From positions 682,001 through 746,000 of the forward strand of contig NZ_CP108101.1 of NCBI RefSeq assembly GCF_036195325.1: a stretch of 64,000 bases of DNA. Reading direction: 5' to 3'. Under the pieces are notes generated by a model. That model had not been told where the DNA came from. It made no database searches and saw only the letters and a list, made by a program, of their open reading frames with translations. Shown in pieces: positions 34,132 through 44,595 of the stretch. The stretch comes from Streptomyces sp. NBC_00234 (GTDB taxonomy: Bacteria > Actinomycetota > Actinomycetes > Streptomycetales > Streptomycetaceae). Within the stretch, counting starts at the first letter, position 1; each line of letters starts with the position of its first letter. Made by a program: the position numbers and the translations under genes.

Positions 34132-35079
34132 ATGGACAAGGAGACTCGCACGGGCCATGCCGTGGTCTTCCCGGGGATGGGACCCACCCGGTTCGAGGAC
34201 GTGGCCCGATTCATGGTGATCAACCCGCAGGCCAGGAAACTGGTGGCCGCGGCCGACGAACGGCTCGGCTACTCCCTCATCGACCGCTATCGCGACACGG
34301 AGGGCGACTACTCGGAATACGCCCAAGTCGCCTTCCTCGTCAACAGTCTGGCGCTCGCCCGGTGGGCCGAGGCCACCCTCGGCTGCGAGCCCACGGTATG
34401 CGTGGGGCCGAGCTTCGGCAACAAGGCAGCCGCCGTCCACTCCGGCGCTCTCGACTTCGCCGACGGTGTGACGATGACCGCCCGCTTCGCCCGGGTGCTG
34501 GACGACTACTTCGCGACGGAACACCGCGAAGCGGTCACGCTCTCCTTCGCCCGGACCCCGCCCGAGACGCTGCGCACCGTGCGCGACGAGCTGGACGCCA
34601 TGGGCGAGTGGCACGACATCACCTGCCAGGTCGACGACGACTTCGCCATGCTGACGCTGTCGCGGTCCCGCCTGGAGTGGCTCCAGCTGCGGCTGCGCGC
34701 CCTGGGCGGGCTGCCGCTCTACGTGATGCACCCGCCCATGCACTCTCCGGCCTTCGGCGGGCTGCGCCGCCGCATCGAGGACGAGGCTCTGGCGGGGCTG
34801 GAGTTCAGCGATCCACGGCTGCCGGTGGTCTCCGACCACGACGGGAAGCTGCTGACCACCGGGGCCGAGGTGCGCGAGCTGATACTCGACGGCTGCGTCC
34901 GTGCGGTCCACTGGCCGGACGCCCTGACCGCGCTCCGCGACCGCGGTGTCGGCCGCCTGTTCGTCGCCGGCCAGGACGCGCTGTTCGGACGCGTCTCCGT
35001 CGCCACCCGCAACTTCGAGGTCACGGCGGTCGATCCGCGGCTGGCACTGCGCCCGCAACGCCGCGGCGGGGCCCGCTGA
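34132..35079 (+). CDS. discrete acyltransferase, VinK-like (aminoacyl/dipeptidyl carrier transfer)
   Basis: 315 residues of the malonyltransferase fold: VVFPGMGPTRF at the N-terminus, serine motif GPSFG (Ser94) where ordinary malonyltransferases have GHSxG, and VMHPPMHSPAFGG with the catalytic His region. This pattern recalls VinK of vicenistatin biosynthesis, which moves an aminoacyl-protected beta-amino acid from a discrete ACP to the PKS loading ACP, rather than fatty-acid FabD. The nearby discrete ACP, adenylating ligase and iminopeptidase support that reading. Preceded by a CTAGGGG repeat. No strong terminator follows; the ACP gene ends 47 bases later on the opposite strand. Confidence 0.8.
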   Translation: MDKETRTGHAVVFPGMGPTRFEDVARFMVINPQARKLVAAADERLGYSLIDRYRDTEGDYSEYAQVAFLVNSLALARWAEATLGCEPTVCVGPSFGNKAAAVHSGALDFADGVTMTARFARVLDDYFATEHREAVTLSFARTPPETLRTVRDELDAMGEWHDITCQVDDDFAMLTLSRSRLEWLQLRLRALGGLPLYVMHPPMHSPAFGGLRRRIEDEALAGLEFSDPRLPVVSDHDGKLLTTGAEVRELILDGCVRAVHWPDALTALRDRGVGRLFVAGQDALFGRVSVATRNFEVTAVDPRLALRPQRRGGAR

Positions 35080-35125
35080 GGCGAAGCCCCGGCGAACCCC
35101 GCCGCTCACGCACGGCCGACTCCGG

Positions 35126-35383
35126 TCAGCCGTGCGTGAGCTGCACCAGCTCCGACATCTTGGCCCAGAGCACTCCGGGCGTCGCGAAGGTCTGCATGCT
35201 CAGTGCCTCGTCGACGAAGCGGACACCGTAGGAATTCTCAAGCGCATTGAGCAGCTCCACGGTTCCCATCGAGTCCAGACCGAGATCCCGCAGTCCGGCA
35301 TCCTCCTCCAGCGGCTCGTCCGCCGAAAGAAATGGCAGATAGCTGCGGATGATTTCTTCGAATTCCTTGTCCCACGTACTCAT
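35126..35383 (-). CDS. discrete acyl carrier protein, VinL-like
   Basis: 85 residues. The phosphopantetheine attachment motif is [12 protein letters not shown] (DSM serine), with acidic helices before and after. As a stand-alone ACP beside an adenylating ligase and a VinK-like acyltransferase, it most likely carries the beta-amino acid starter and its temporary aminoacyl cap. ATG at 35383 chosen for normal ACP length; ATG at 35398 would add five residues. Divergent from the ligase gene. Confidence 0.88.
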   Translation of the reverse strand: MSTWDKEFEEIIRSYLPFLSADEPLEEDAGLRDLGLDSMGTVELLNALENSYGVRFVDEALSMQTFATPGVLWAKMSELVQLTHG

Positions 35384-35584
35384 GTGTTCGGGCCCCATTC
35401 CGGTTCCGGCTTTAACAGCGGACCTGCCTAAGGGTGGTGACGCTAATCGCCCGACGAGAACCCGAACAACCGCTACCAACCCCTGTCCCGCTTAACGCGT
35501 CCAGGGAAACCCCTGTCCGTGGGCCGGCAGCCGGGATCACGGTAATGCGCGGCCTGCGGGAAACGACCACCCACAGGAGGAAGT
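35384..35584. promoter_or_regulatory. divergent promoter region of ACP and ligase genes
   Basis: Contains a repeated 11-mer AACCCCTGTCC at 35478-35488 and 35508-35518 (30 bases apart, read on the minus strand as GGACAGGGGTT) and CCTAAGGG at 35427-35434, again of the YAGGGG type seen before other cluster genes. The ligase ribosome site AGGAGGAAGT ends the region. Confidence 0.45.
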
Positions 35585-37183
35585 ATGTCCGGCACCGTCG
35601 AGCACGCGCTCCATCACCGCTTTCTGCGCGGCCTGGGGATATCCCCTGACGGCACGGCACTTCGGCTCGGCAGCACGTCCGCACTCAGCTACCGCGAGGC
35701 CCATGACCTCGCCCTCACCTGGGCCGGCGCCCTGTGTGCCGGCGGCACCCCGCCCCGCGCGGTCGGGGTCCTGGCGGGCAAGACCGTCCCCGCCTACGTC
35801 GGCCTGCTCGCCGGGCTCTACACGGGCGCCACCGTGGTGCCGCTCAACCCCGAGTTCCCCACGGAACGCACCCGCCGGATGCTGGAACTGGCCGGGGTCG
35901 AGGCGATCGTCGTGGACGAGGAGGGCGCGGCAGCGCTGTCCAGACTCCAGCTCCAGGCCGCCGACCTCGACCCTGCCCTGCCCGCCCGCACCGCAGTGCT
36001 CGCGGCCACGGCGGACGGCACCGTCCTCACCGACGCCGATGCGGTGACTCCCTGGCGACGGATCACCGTGGACCCCGCGGCGGCGCTGAGCGCCCCGCGG
36101 ACGGTCGCTGCCGAGGACACCGCATACATGCTCTTCACGTCCGGCTCCACCGGCAGCCCCAAGGGGGTGCCGATCAGCCACGGCAGCACGTACCACTACT
36201 TCCAACTACTGGACGAGCGGTACGACTTCACGGCGCAGGACGTCTTCTCGCAGACCTTCGACCTCAACTTCGACTGCGCGATGTTCGACCTGTTCTGCGC
36301 CTGGGGCGCCGGCGCCACCGTCGCCACCATCCCCCCGCACAGCTACCGCCGGCTCCCCGACCACCTGCGCGAGGAGGGCATCACGGTGTGGTTCTCCACA
36401 CCCAGCGCGATTTCCCTCATCCGTCGTACGGGGCAGTTGTCCCCGGACTCGCTGCCCACCCTGCGGTGGAGCTTCTTCGCGGGCGAGGCGCTGCACTGCC
36501 AGGACGCCGCCGACTGGCACGAGGCCGCCTCGGGCTCGCTGCTGGAGAACATCTACGGACCCACCGAGCTGACGATCACCATCACCGGCCATCGCTGGGA
36601 CCCGGTGGTCTCGGCCGAGCACGGCGTCAACGGCCTGGTCCCCATCGGCGCGGTCCACCCGGGCCATGACCACCTGCTGCTCGCGGACGACGGCTCCCTC
36701 GCCGAGGACGAGGGCGAACTCTGCGTCACCGGACCGCAGATGACCGTCGGCTACCTCGACCCGGCGGACAACGAGGGCCGCTTCCTGGAACGCGACGGCC
36801 GCCGTTGGTACCGCACCGGGGACCGGATGCGCCGGCTGCCCGGCAGCGACGAGCTGATCTACCTCGGACGGCTCGACTCACAGGTGCAGCTCCAGGGCTG
36901 GCGCGTGGAGCTGGCCGAGGTCGACCACGCCGTACGCTCCTGCCCCGGCGTGGAGGACGCCCTCACGGTGGTCCAGCAGGTGGAGGGCGGCACCGAGCTG
37001 GTGGTCTTCTACACCGGCACACGTACCTCCCCGGCGGTCCTGGCACGGGCCCTGCGGGAGATCCTGCCCGCCGGAATGCTCCCGCGCCGATACGAGCACC
37101 TCGGGGCGTTCCCCCTCAACTCCAACCGCAAGATCGACCGCAAGGCGCTCACCACACGCGCCACGGCACTGTTCGGCGCCTGA
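35585..37183 (+). CDS. amino-acid adenylating ligase, VinM-like
   Basis: 532-residue stand-alone adenylation enzyme (ANL family). ATP-binding loop TSGSTGSPKG near residue 185, Asp226 in TFDLNFD at the position that binds the alpha-amino group in NRPS adenylation domains, YGPTE-type motif (ENIYGPTEL), YRTGD, and the C-terminal catalytic Lys in NSNRKIDRKAL (around residue 520). The conserved Asp points to an alpha-amino acid, as for VinM, which adds a protecting aminoacyl group (alanyl in vicenistatin) to the beta-amino acid on the discrete ACP. A VinN-like beta-amino-acid ligase is not seen and may lie beyond the window. Strong ribosome site; followed by a large palindrome. Confidence 0.88.
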   Translation: MSGTVEHALHHRFLRGLGISPDGTALRLGSTSALSYREAHDLALTWAGALCAGGTPPRAVGVLAGKTVPAYVGLLAGLYTGATVVPLNPEFPTERTRRMLELAGVEAIVVDEEGAAALSRLQLQAADLDPALPARTAVLAATADGTVLTDADAVTPWRRITVDPAAALSAPRTVAAEDTAYMLFTSGSTGSPKGVPISHGSTYHYFQLLDERYDFTAQDVFSQTFDLNFDCAMFDLFCAWGAGATVATIPPHSYRRLPDHLREEGITVWFSTPSAISLIRRTGQLSPDSLPTLRWSFFAGEALHCQDAADWHEAASGSLLENIYGPTELTITITGHRWDPVVSAEHGVNGLVPIGAVHPGHDHLLLADDGSLAEDEGELCVTGPQMTVGYLDPADNEGRFLERDGRRWYRTGDRMRRLPGSDELIYLGRLDSQVQLQGWRVELAEVDHAVRSCPGVEDALTVVQQVEGGTELVVFYTGTRTSPAVLARALREILPAGMLPRRYEHLGAFPLNSNRKIDRKALTTRATALFGA

Positions 37184-37193
37184 CAGCACGACA

Positions 37194-37251
37194 GGCCGGG
37201 GTGCAGGAACGGGGACCGCCGATCGGCGGTCCCCGTTCCTGCACCCCGGCC
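37194..37251. terminator. 58-base perfect palindrome between convergent ligase and iminopeptidase genes
   Basis: Perfect self-complementary sequence with 29-base arms and centre GATC (37221-37224). It lies 10 bases after the ligase stop and about 120 before the end of the opposite-strand iminopeptidase gene, so it can act as terminator in both directions. Confidence 0.85.
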
Positions 37252-37295
37252 CTTACGCCGATTCCTGGCCACGGCCCAGCGCTGAGGCCGTAGCC

Positions 37296-37374
37296 AGGCC
37301 CCTCGCGCCGGACCGTTGGTCAGGCCCCTCGCGCCGGCCCGTCGGTCAGATTCGCTCGCGCCGGCCCGTTGGTC
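37296..37374. repeat. three tandem 26-27-base imperfect repeats at the end of the iminopeptidase gene
   Basis: Units share CTCGCGCCGG-CCGTTGGTCAG-like sequence at 37296-37321, 37322-37347 and 37348-37374; part of a fourth runs into the coding sequence (37375 onward). The third unit reaches into the stop codon. Probably from replication slippage seeded by the gene end. Confidence 0.7.
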
Positions 37375-38287
37375 AGCGTCGCTCGCGCAGATAGCCGAGC
37401 ATCACCTCGACGAACCGCTCGGGCTCCTCCAGGTGGGGCAGGTGGCTGGAGTCCTCGAAGATCTCCCACCGCGCCTGCGGGATCAGCTCCGCGTAGGGCC
37501 GCACCGTGACGGGCGTCGCCTCGTCGTGGCGGCCGGAGAGCACGAGGGTCGGCACCTCGATGTCGGCGAGGCGGTCCTCCACGCCCCAGTCGCGCAGGGT
37601 GCCGATGACGTGGAACTCGCTCGGCCCGTTCATCGTGAAGTAGACCGTGGGGTCGTTGTAGACCTCGTAGAACGACGCCTGGTAGTCACGCGGCCACGGC
37701 TTGATACGGCAGACATGGCGGTCGTAGAACGGGCCCATGGCCTCGTAGTACTCGTTGGACCCGGTGGTCCCTGCCGCCTCGTGGCGCAGCAGCGTCTCGT
37801 TGACGCCGGGCGGCAGCTCGGCCCGCAGCACCTCCATCTCCTGGAGCCACAGCGGGTAGGAGGCCGGCGCGTTGGCAATGACCAGCCCACGCAGCCCGGC
37901 GGGCTTCCGGGCGGCGTGCTCGGCCACCAGCAGTCCGCCCCAGGACTGGCCGAAGAGGACGTAGTTGTCGGCGACACCCAGCTCGCCGAGCAGGTTGTCC
38001 AGCTCCGCGAGGAAGAGGTCCACGGTCCAGAAGTCGGCGCCGCGGTCGGGCAGATGGGTGGAGCCACCGTTGCCCAGCTGGTCGTAGTGGACGACGGGCC
38101 AGCCGTGGTCGGCGAACACCGCCATGTTCTGCAGGTAGTCATGGGTACTGCCCGGGCCGCCGTGCACCACGACGAGCGCGGGCTTGTCCGAGGTCACGTC
38201 CCCGGTGATGCGGTACCAGGTCCGGTACTCGCCGAACGGCACAGTGCCCTTGGTCACGGCCCGCTGGGACCCGGCGGCCACACTCAT
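37373..38287 (-). CDS. proline iminopeptidase-like alpha/beta hydrolase, VinJ-like
   Basis: 304 residues. Oxyanion motif HGGPG, nucleophile motif GQSWGG (Ser115), acid in SGRHDEATP and His in SSHLPHLEEP: the S33 proline iminopeptidase family. In macrolactam pathways the VinJ member cuts off the N-terminal protecting amino acid from the finished polyketide so that the freed amine can close the lactam ring. Its place directly downstream of the thioesterase-ended PKS gene on the same strand (gap 166 bases), with VinK-, VinL- and VinM-like genes next door, supports that job over general peptide breakdown. Confidence 0.85.
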   Translation of the reverse strand: MSVAAGSQRAVTKGTVPFGEYRTWYRITGDVTSDKPALVVVHGGPGSTHDYLQNMAVFADHGWPVVHYDQLGNGGSTHLPDRGADFWTVDLFLAELDNLLGELGVADNYVLFGQSWGGLLVAEHAARKPAGLRGLVIANAPASYPLWLQEMEVLRAELPPGVNETLLRHEAAGTTGSNEYYEAMGPFYDRHVCRIKPWPRDYQASFYEVYNDPTVYFTMNGPSEFHVIGTLRDWGVEDRLADIEVPTLVLSGRHDEATPVTVRPYAELIPQARWEIFEDSSHLPHLEEPERFVEVMLGYLRERR

Positions 38288-38453
38288 GTTCGATCACCCT
38301 TCATCGGTCGCTCGGTCGGAAACTCATCGATTGGTCGGGGAGCGAGCGGCGGAACGGATCGGCTGCCGCATGCTGCTCCCCTGCGGTCGGCGCGGCCTCC
38401 CGGGCGCCGTGACCAGGGAGGACCCGCGGTCACAGCGCCCGGACCGGCGTACG

Positions 38454-41400
38454 TCAGTCCAGCGTGCCGATCCAGTCCTCGATCGCCCGCGCGCAGTCCG
38501 CCGCGCCCTCTTCCAGCATGGTGAAGTGGTTGGCCCCCACTCCTCGTACCGTCTGGGTTCCGTTCCAGGGCGCGGCCTGCCAGGCGTCGCCAGGACCGTC
38601 CGTGTCCGCGCCGGGGAAGGGCCTGGCACATTGCAGGAAGAGCACCGGGGCCCGCAGCCCCTCCAGGGGGAACGAGCCGAGCATGTTGCTGTAGCGGCCC
38701 ATGGAGGACAGCCGGGCGCTGTCGAACCCGTCGAAGGTCTGCTCCATCTCCAGCATGGTTTCCAGCAGGCCGTCGAGCAGCGCGTTGGAGACGTCGGGAA
38801 GATAGGAGTCCATGAGTACGACACCGGCGGGACGCACGCCGCGCTGTTCGAGATGCATCGCGGCAGCGTGGGCGAGGATGCCGCCCGCCGAGTAGCCGGC
38901 CAGCACGAACCGTTCGCCACCCGCGGCCTGGAGGGCGGCCTCCGCCAGCACCTCGGCGGCGGCGTCGTTCGTGGCAGGCAGGCTGTCGCCGCGTACGAAG
39001 CCCGGCAGCGGAATGCCGGCGACTCCGCGGATGCCCTTGAAGTGGTTGGCGATGTGCGCGTGCTGATAGACCCCACTGGTGGCCATGGGCGTACTCAGGC
39101 AGATCAGCCGGGTACGTCCGGCGGGCCCCTCCATCAGCCGGACAGGAACCGGGAGGGCGGGGATGTCCGAGGCCGAGGTGAAGGCGGGCCGCGTCTCCGC
39201 GACCGCGTTCAGCATGGTCATCGCCTTCTGGAGCGGGCCGTTCTGGAGGGCCTCGCGGAACAGCTGGCTGAGGGTGTCCGCCGCAGCGCCGGACGGGCGT
39301 CCTGCACCCGTCCCCGCCTGCGGCGCCCCGTCCGCGGACGCTACGCCGGAGACCGGACCGGCCGCGGAGATCTCGTCCAGGAGGAAGCGCGCCAGCGCCG
39401 CCGCGCTCTTGTGGTCGAAGACCACCATCGACGGAAGCCGCAGCCCGATCGCCTCGCTGAGCGCGGACCGCAGTTCCATCGCCATGAGCGAGTCGAAGCC
39501 CAGCTCCAGGAAGTCACGTTCGGGGTCGATGCCCCCGGCGTCCTGGTACCCGAGCAGGCCGGCGGCAAGTCCGGTGACCAGTTCCTGAAGCAGCTCGTGC
39601 TGCCCGTCCGCGTCCAGCGCGTCGAGCGTACGGCGCAGTGCGCCGGGATCGGCCTTGCCCGCGACAGAACGCCGCCGGGCAGGCGGGGCCAGGGCGTGAA
39701 GGAGCTCGGGGAGGTTGTCGGCGGCTTGTCGGAGGGTGGGCAGGTCGAGCTGGATCGGGACCAGAGCCGGATCATCGAGACCCAACGCCGTATCGAACAA
39801 CTCCAGGCCACGCTCGGCCGTCAGCCCCTCGATACCGACCTGCTTCATCCGCCGCAGATCAGCCCCCGACAACTCACCCCCCATCCCATCCCCCGCAGAC
39901 CACAACCCCCACGCCAAAGCCTTGCCCGGCAGACCCCGAGCTTGACGATGAGCCGCAAGAGCATCCAAGAACGTATTCGCCGCCGCATAGTTCGCCTGCC
40001 CCGCATTCCCCAGCACACCAGCCGCCGAAGAGAACATCACGAACGCCGACAGATCCATCCCCGCCGTCAACTCATGCAAATGCCACGCCGCATCCACCTT
40101 CGGCGCCAACACCCGACCCAACCGCTCCCGCGTCATCGCACCGATCACACCGTCATCCAACACACCCGCCAGATGCACCACACCCGACACCGGATGATCC
40201 GCCAACACCTTCGCCAGACCATCCCGATCCGACACATCACACGCCTTCAACACCACCCGCGCCCCAGCCGCCTCCAACTCCGCAACCAACGCACCAGCCC
40301 CCGCAGCACCACCACCACGACGACTCACCAACACCAACTCACGCACCCCGAACACCGACACCAACCGCCGGGCCACCAACCCACCCAACAACCCAGACGC
40401 ACCCGTCACCAACACCGCACCCGAACCAAAACCACCCACCGACGAACCAACAACTTCCCCGGTCGCCGACGAACTCGCGCCTCCAGCCAGAGTTACCGAC
40501 GTATCAACGGCCACCCGACCCAGCCGGGCCACCCGAGCCACACCCTCACGCACCACCACCTGCGGCTCACCAACCGAAGCCACCACCGCAAGACCATCCT
40601 CCAGACCCGTCCCCTCACCAAAATCAGCGAGAACGAACCGGTCCGGCGCACCCGCCTGCGCGGAACGCACCAACCCCCACACCGCAGCACCAGCCAGATC
40701 CGACACATCACCACCATCCACCGACACCGCACCCCGAGTGACGATCACCAGCCGGCTGTCAGCGAACCGCTCCCCCTCCAACCACTCCTGCACCACACCC
40801 AACACACCCGACACCACATCCCGCACCACACCAGGACCCGACCCCACACCACCACAGGGCAACACCACCACACCCGGCACCACCCCATCACCACCAACCA
40901 CGTCCTCCCACAACGCCCAACCCCCAGAAACAGAAGCAGGGACGGAGGCAGGGACGGAGGCAGGGACGGTGGCCGGCAGCCAGTCGAGACGGAACAACCC
41001 GTCATGGAACGCACGCCCACCAGCAGCCAACTGCTCCGCGGAGACCCGACGCGACGCCAGCCTCCCCACCGAAGCAACCGGACGCCCCGCACCATCAGCA
41101 AGCCACACCGACACATCACTGCCACCCGAGCGCACCACCCGCACCCGCGCCTCGACAGCCCCCACCGCATGCAACGACACACCACTCCAGGAGAACGGCA
41201 ACACCGGCTCCGACTCCCCCTCACCACCCGACAACAACACCGAATGAAGCGCAGCATCAAGAAGAGCAGGATGCAGACCAAACCGGCCGGCATCGTCATG
41301 GGCCTCGTCAGGAAGGGCGACCTCGGCAAAGATCTCCTCACCCCGCGTCCAGACAGCCTTCAGCCCCTGGAACACCGGACCGTACTCATACCCCAGACCC

Positions 41401-44400
41401 TCCAACCGCTCATACGCACCCTCCACCGACACCGACACCGCACCAGCCGGCGGCCACACCGCCAGATCGACATCGGGAGCGGGAGCCTGCGGGAACAGAA
41501 CCCCTTCAGCATGCTGCGTCCACGGCACGTCCCGGTCGCCCTCCGGCCGCGAGTGCACACTCACCGCACGCGCACCGTCATCCGCAGCGGCCCCGACCAC
41601 GACCTGAACCTGCAAGCCCTCAGAGTCGGGCAGGGTCAAGGGCGCCTGAAGAGTCAGCTCCTCCAACAGCCCGCACCCGACCTCGTCACCCGCGCGGAGG
41701 GCCAGCTCCACCAGGCCCGTCCCCGGCAACAGCACACTGCCCAGAACACTGTGATCAGCAAGCCAGAGATGGGAGTTGAGGGAAAGTCGGCCAGTGAACA
41801 CCACTCCCCCGTCGGGCAGACCAACGGCCGCGCCCAGGACCGGGTGATCGGTTGAGACGAGCCCAAGGGACTCCGGGTTGGATTCCATCGCGTCGGGAAG
41901 CAGCCAGTAGTGCTGGTGCTGGAAGGCGTACGTGGGCAGGTCGACGCGGCAGGCACCGGTGGGTGCGTAGAACGCGGCCCAGTCGGGTGCGTGGCCGACG
42001 GTGTGCAGCCGCGCCAGCGCGGTCACCAGGGCCTCGGGCTCGCTCTGGTTGCGACGCAGGCCGGGCACGAACACCGCGTCGGTCGCGGAGTTCTGTGCCA
42101 TCGCAGTGAGGACGGTGTCGGGACCGACCTCCAGGAACACCGAGACCCCCGCAGCCGACAGCGCACGAACACCGTCCCCGAAACGGACGGCCTCGCGGAC
42201 GTGACGCACCCAGTACTCGGCAGTGCGCAGATCGTCCGAAGTGGCCAGCTCGCCGGTGACGTTGGAGACGACGGGGATACGGGCTTCGCCGTACTCGACG
42301 CTCTCCGCGACCGTCCGGAACTCCTTCAGCATCGGTTCCATCAGCGGCGAGTGGAAGGCGTGCGAGACCCGCAGTCGGCTCGTCTTACGGCCCAGCTCTT
42401 CAAAGCGAGCCGCAACCTCGAGGACCTCCTTCTCGGCTCCGGAGATCACCACCGCGTCCGGACCGTTCACCGCCGCGATGCTCACCGCGTCCGAGGTCAG
42501 ATACGGAAGGACCTCGTCCTCCGACGCCCGGACAGCGACCATCGCGCCACCCTCCGGAAGCGCCTGCATCAGCCGCGCACGCGCCGCCACCAACCTCGAC
42601 GCATCAGCCAGCGAGAGAACTCCCGCTATGTGCGCGGCGGTCAGCTCACCCACCGAGTGCCCGGCGACGAAGTCGGGACGCACACCCCACGACTCCAACA
42701 GACGGAACAACGCCGTCTCAAAAGCGAACAACGCCGGCTGAGTGAACTCCGTCCGCTCCAGAACACCCGCGTCCTCACCCCACACCACATCCCGCAACGA
42801 CCCCGACAAGTGGCCGTCCAACTCCGCGACCACCGCATCGAAAGCCTCAGCAAACACGGAGAACGCGCCGTACAGCTCACGGCCCATCCCCACCCGCTGC
42901 GCACCCTGACCCGTGAACAAGAACGCCGTCTTCGGCCTGGACCTGGCCGCGCCGCGGAACACCGAACCATCCCGCCCGTCGCCGGCCAGCGCACGCAGCC
43001 CCTCAACCAGCTGCTCCCGCGTCCCGCCCACCACAGCAGCCCGATGCTCGAACCCCGCACGCGACGTCGCGAGCGAGTATCCGATGTCCACCGGACGTGT
43101 CTCTGATCCATTCACCACCTGCGCCAGCAGGCGCGCCGCCTGCGCCTTCAACGCCTCCGCTCCCATGGCCGAGAGCACCCAGGCGTGCACCGGAAGCTCC
43201 AGAACAGAAGCCGGAACCTCCTCCGCCCCGTTGCTCTCGGCGGGCTCCTCCTCCGGCGCCTGCTCGATGATCACGTGCGCGTTCGTGCCACTGATCCCGA
43301 ACGACGACACCGCAGCCCGCCGCGGACCATCCGTCTCAGGCCACTCACGGGCCTCCGTCAGCAGCTCCACCGCACCCGCAGACCAATCCACCTGATCCGA
43401 CGGACGATCCACATGCAACGTCTTCGGCAACACACCATGCCGCATCGCATGAACAACCTTAATAATCCCCGCCACACCAGCAGCAGCCTGCGTATGACCC
43501 ATGTTCGACTTCACCGAACCCAGCCACAACGGCCGACCCTCAACCCGATCCTGCCCATACGTCGCCAACAACGCCTGAGCCTCAATCGGATCACCCAGCG
43601 TCGTACCCGTACCGTGCGCCTCCACCAAATCCACATCGGCACCCGTCAGACCCGCATTCGCGAGCGCCTGCCGAATGACGCGCATCTGGGACGGACCGTT
43701 CGGCGCGGTGAAGCCGTTGCTCGCACCGTCCTGGTTGATCGCCGAGCCGCGTACCACGGCGAGGACCGGGTGACCGTTGCGCCGGGCGTCTGAAAGGCGC
43801 TCCACCACCAGGACGCCGACGCCCTCGCCCCAGCCCGTGCCATCGGCCGCCGCCGCGAACGACTTGCACCGACCGTCCGCAGCCAACCCACGCTGACGAC
43901 TGAACTCCACAAACGTCTCCGGCGTCGCCATCACCGTCACGCCACCCACCAACGCCAGCGAACTGTCCCCCGACCGCAGAGACTGCACCGCCGAATGCAA
44001 CGCCACCAACGACGACGAACACGCCGTATCCATCGTCACCGCCGGCCCCTCAAGACCCAGCGTGTACGCCACCCGCCCGGAGACCATCGAGCCGGTCGAG
44101 CTGCTGTACGGATAGTCGTGGTACATCACACCGGCGAAGACACCGGTCCGACTCCCCCGCAGGGTGCCCGGGTCGATCGCGGCCCGCTCGAGCGCTTCCC
44201 ACGACACCTCAAGCAGCAGTCGCCGGTGCGGGTCCATGATCAGCGCCTCGTTCGGACCGATCCCGAAGAAGGCCGAGTCGAAGCCGCCCGCGCCATGGAG
44301 GAAGCCACCTTCGCGGGCGTACACCTTCCCTTCGGCACCCGGTTCGGGGTCGTACAGCCCGGTGTCCCAGCCGCGGTCCTCGGGGAAGGCGCCCACCGCA

Positions 44401-44594
44401 TCCCGACCCTCGGCGGCCATCTGCCAGAGGTCCTCGGCGGACTCCACACCGCCGGGATAGCGGCATGCCATGCCCACGATGGCGATCGGCTCATGCAGGG
44501 TCGACGAAAGCTTGCGGTTCTGGCCGCGAAGCCGTTCGACCTCCTTGAGTGACGCCCGCAGCGCGTCAACCAGCCGTGCGTCTGAAGTCGTCAT
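38454..44594 (-). CDS. modular type I PKS, terminal module KS-AT-DH-KR-ACP-TE
   Basis: 2046 residues. Domains in order: N-terminal docking coil (1-33); KS (~35-460, active Cys192 in TACSSS, EAHGTGT and NMGHTQ histidines); AT (~560-870, Ser647 in GHSVGE, HAFH malonyl-CoA signature); DH (~905-1190, His948 in [12 protein letters not shown] and HPALLDAAL, complete); KR (cofactor loop TGASGLLGG near 1394, Tyr1536, LDD motif of B-type); ACP (Ser1702 in GFDSL); thioesterase (~1835-2040, Ser1902 in GYSAGG, His in HFTMLEE). It adds the last malonyl unit, makes the C2=C3 alkene and releases the chain, presumably as a macrolactam. Starts 1 base after the preceding PKS stop codon. Confidence 0.95.
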   Translation of the reverse strand: MTTSDARLVDALRASLKEVERLRGQNRKLSSTLHEPIAIVGMACRYPGGVESAEDLWQMAAEGRDAVGAFPEDRGWDTGLYDPEPGAEGKVYAREGGFLHGAGGFDSAFFGIGPNEALIMDPHRRLLLEVSWEALERAAIDPGTLRGSRTGVFAGVMYHDYPYSSSTGSMVSGRVAYTLGLEGPAVTMDTACSSSLVALHSAVQSLRSGDSSLALVGGVTVMATPETFVEFSRQRGLAADGRCKSFAAAADGTGWGEGVGVLVVERLSDARRNGHPVLAVVRGSAINQDGASNGFTAPNGPSQMRVIRQALANAGLTGADVDLVEAHGTGTTLGDPIEAQALLATYGQDRVEGRPLWLGSVKSNMGHTQAAAGVAGIIKVVHAMRHGVLPKTLHVDRPSDQVDWSAGAVELLTEAREWPETDGPRRAAVSSFGISGTNAHVIIEQAPEEEPAESNGAEEVPASVLELPVHAWVLSAMGAEALKAQAARLLAQVVNGSETRPVDIGYSLATSRAGFEHRAAVVGGTREQLVEGLRALAGDGRDGSVFRGAARSRPKTAFLFTGQGAQRVGMGRELYGAFSVFAEAFDAVVAELDGHLSGSLRDVVWGEDAGVLERTEFTQPALFAFETALFRLLESWGVRPDFVAGHSVGELTAAHIAGVLSLADASRLVAARARLMQALPEGGAMVAVRASEDEVLPYLTSDAVSIAAVNGPDAVVISGAEKEVLEVAARFEELGRKTSRLRVSHAFHSPLMEPMLKEFRTVAESVEYGEARIPVVSNVTGELATSDDLRTAEYWVRHVREAVRFGDGVRALSAAGVSVFLEVGPDTVLTAMAQNSATDAVFVPGLRRNQSEPEALVTALARLHTVGHAPDWAAFYAPTGACRVDLPTYAFQHQHYWLLPDAMESNPESLGLVSTDHPVLGAAVGLPDGGVVFTGRLSLNSHLWLADHSVLGSVLLPGTGLVELALRAGDEVGCGLLEELTLQAPLTLPDSEGLQVQVVVGAAADDGARAVSVHSRPEGDRDVPWTQHAEGVLFPQAPAPDVDLAVWPPAGAVSVSVEGAYERLEGLGYEYGPVFQGLKAVWTRGEEIFAEVALPDEAHDDAGRFGLHPALLDAALHSVLLSGGEGESEPVLPFSWSGVSLHAVGAVEARVRVVRSGGSDVSVWLADGAGRPVASVGRLASRRVSAEQLAAGGRAFHDGLFRLDWLPATVPASVPASVPASVSGGWALWEDVVGGDGVVPGVVVLPCGGVGSGPGVVRDVVSGVLGVVQEWLEGERFADSRLVIVTRGAVSVDGGDVSDLAGAAVWGLVRSAQAGAPDRFVLADFGEGTGLEDGLAVVASVGEPQVVVREGVARVARLGRVAVDTSVTLAGGASSSATGEVVGSSVGGFGSGAVLVTGASGLLGGLVARRLVSVFGVRELVLVSRRGGGAAGAGALVAELEAAGARVVLKACDVSDRDGLAKVLADHPVSGVVHLAGVLDDGVIGAMTRERLGRVLAPKVDAAWHLHELTAGMDLSAFVMFSSAAGVLGNAGQANYAAANTFLDALAAHRQARGLPGKALAWGLWSAGDGMGGELSGADLRRMKQVGIEGLTAERGLELFDTALGLDDPALVPIQLDLPTLRQAADNLPELLHALAPPARRRSVAGKADPGALRRTLDALDADGQHELLQELVTGLAAGLLGYQDAGGIDPERDFLELGFDSLMAMELRSALSEAIGLRLPSMVVFDHKSAAALARFLLDEISAAGPVSGVASADGAPQAGTGAGRPSGAAADTLSQLFREALQNGPLQKAMTMLNAVAETRPAFTSASDIPALPVPVRLMEGPAGRTRLICLSTPMATSGVYQHAHIANHFKGIRGVAGIPLPGFVRGDSLPATNDAAAEVLAEAALQAAGGERFVLAGYSAGGILAHAAAMHLEQRGVRPAGVVLMDSYLPDVSNALLDGLLETMLEMEQTFDGFDSARLSSMGRYSNMLGSFPLEGLRAPVLFLQCARPFPGADTDGPGDAWQAAPWNGTQTVRGVGANHFTMLEEGAADCARAIEDWIGTLD
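39707..41467 (-). repeat. PKS near-identical tract A, copy 1 (KR to DH region, terminal module)
   Basis: About 1.75 kb almost base-for-base the same as 45204-46967 (offset ~5500). The only clear break is a variable linker around 40937-40980, which encodes VPAS repeats here and [13 protein letters not shown] there, with a 3-base length difference. Confidence 0.9.
42590..43070 (-). repeat. PKS near-identical tract D, copy 1 (AT N-terminal region)
   Basis: About 480 bases almost the same as 48117-48597 (offset 5527), covering the AT serine motif and the KS-AT linker. Together with tracts A and C it makes most of the terminal module a near copy of the module before it. Confidence 0.85.
43268..43677 (-). 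repeat. PKS near-identical tract C, copy 1 (KS C-terminal region)
   Basis: About 410 bases nearly the same as 48786-49195 (offset 5518); part is also shared with 59600-59760 in the third PKS gene. Encodes the end of the KS with the NMGHTQ and FGISGTNAH motifs. Confidence 0.85.
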
Positions 44595-44595
44595 C

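Noticed and set aside
38184..41855. 1223-codon plus-strand open frame opposite the terminal PKS module and the iminopeptidase start
   Set aside because: Same artefact; the minus-strand frame has complete KR, ACP and TE motifs.
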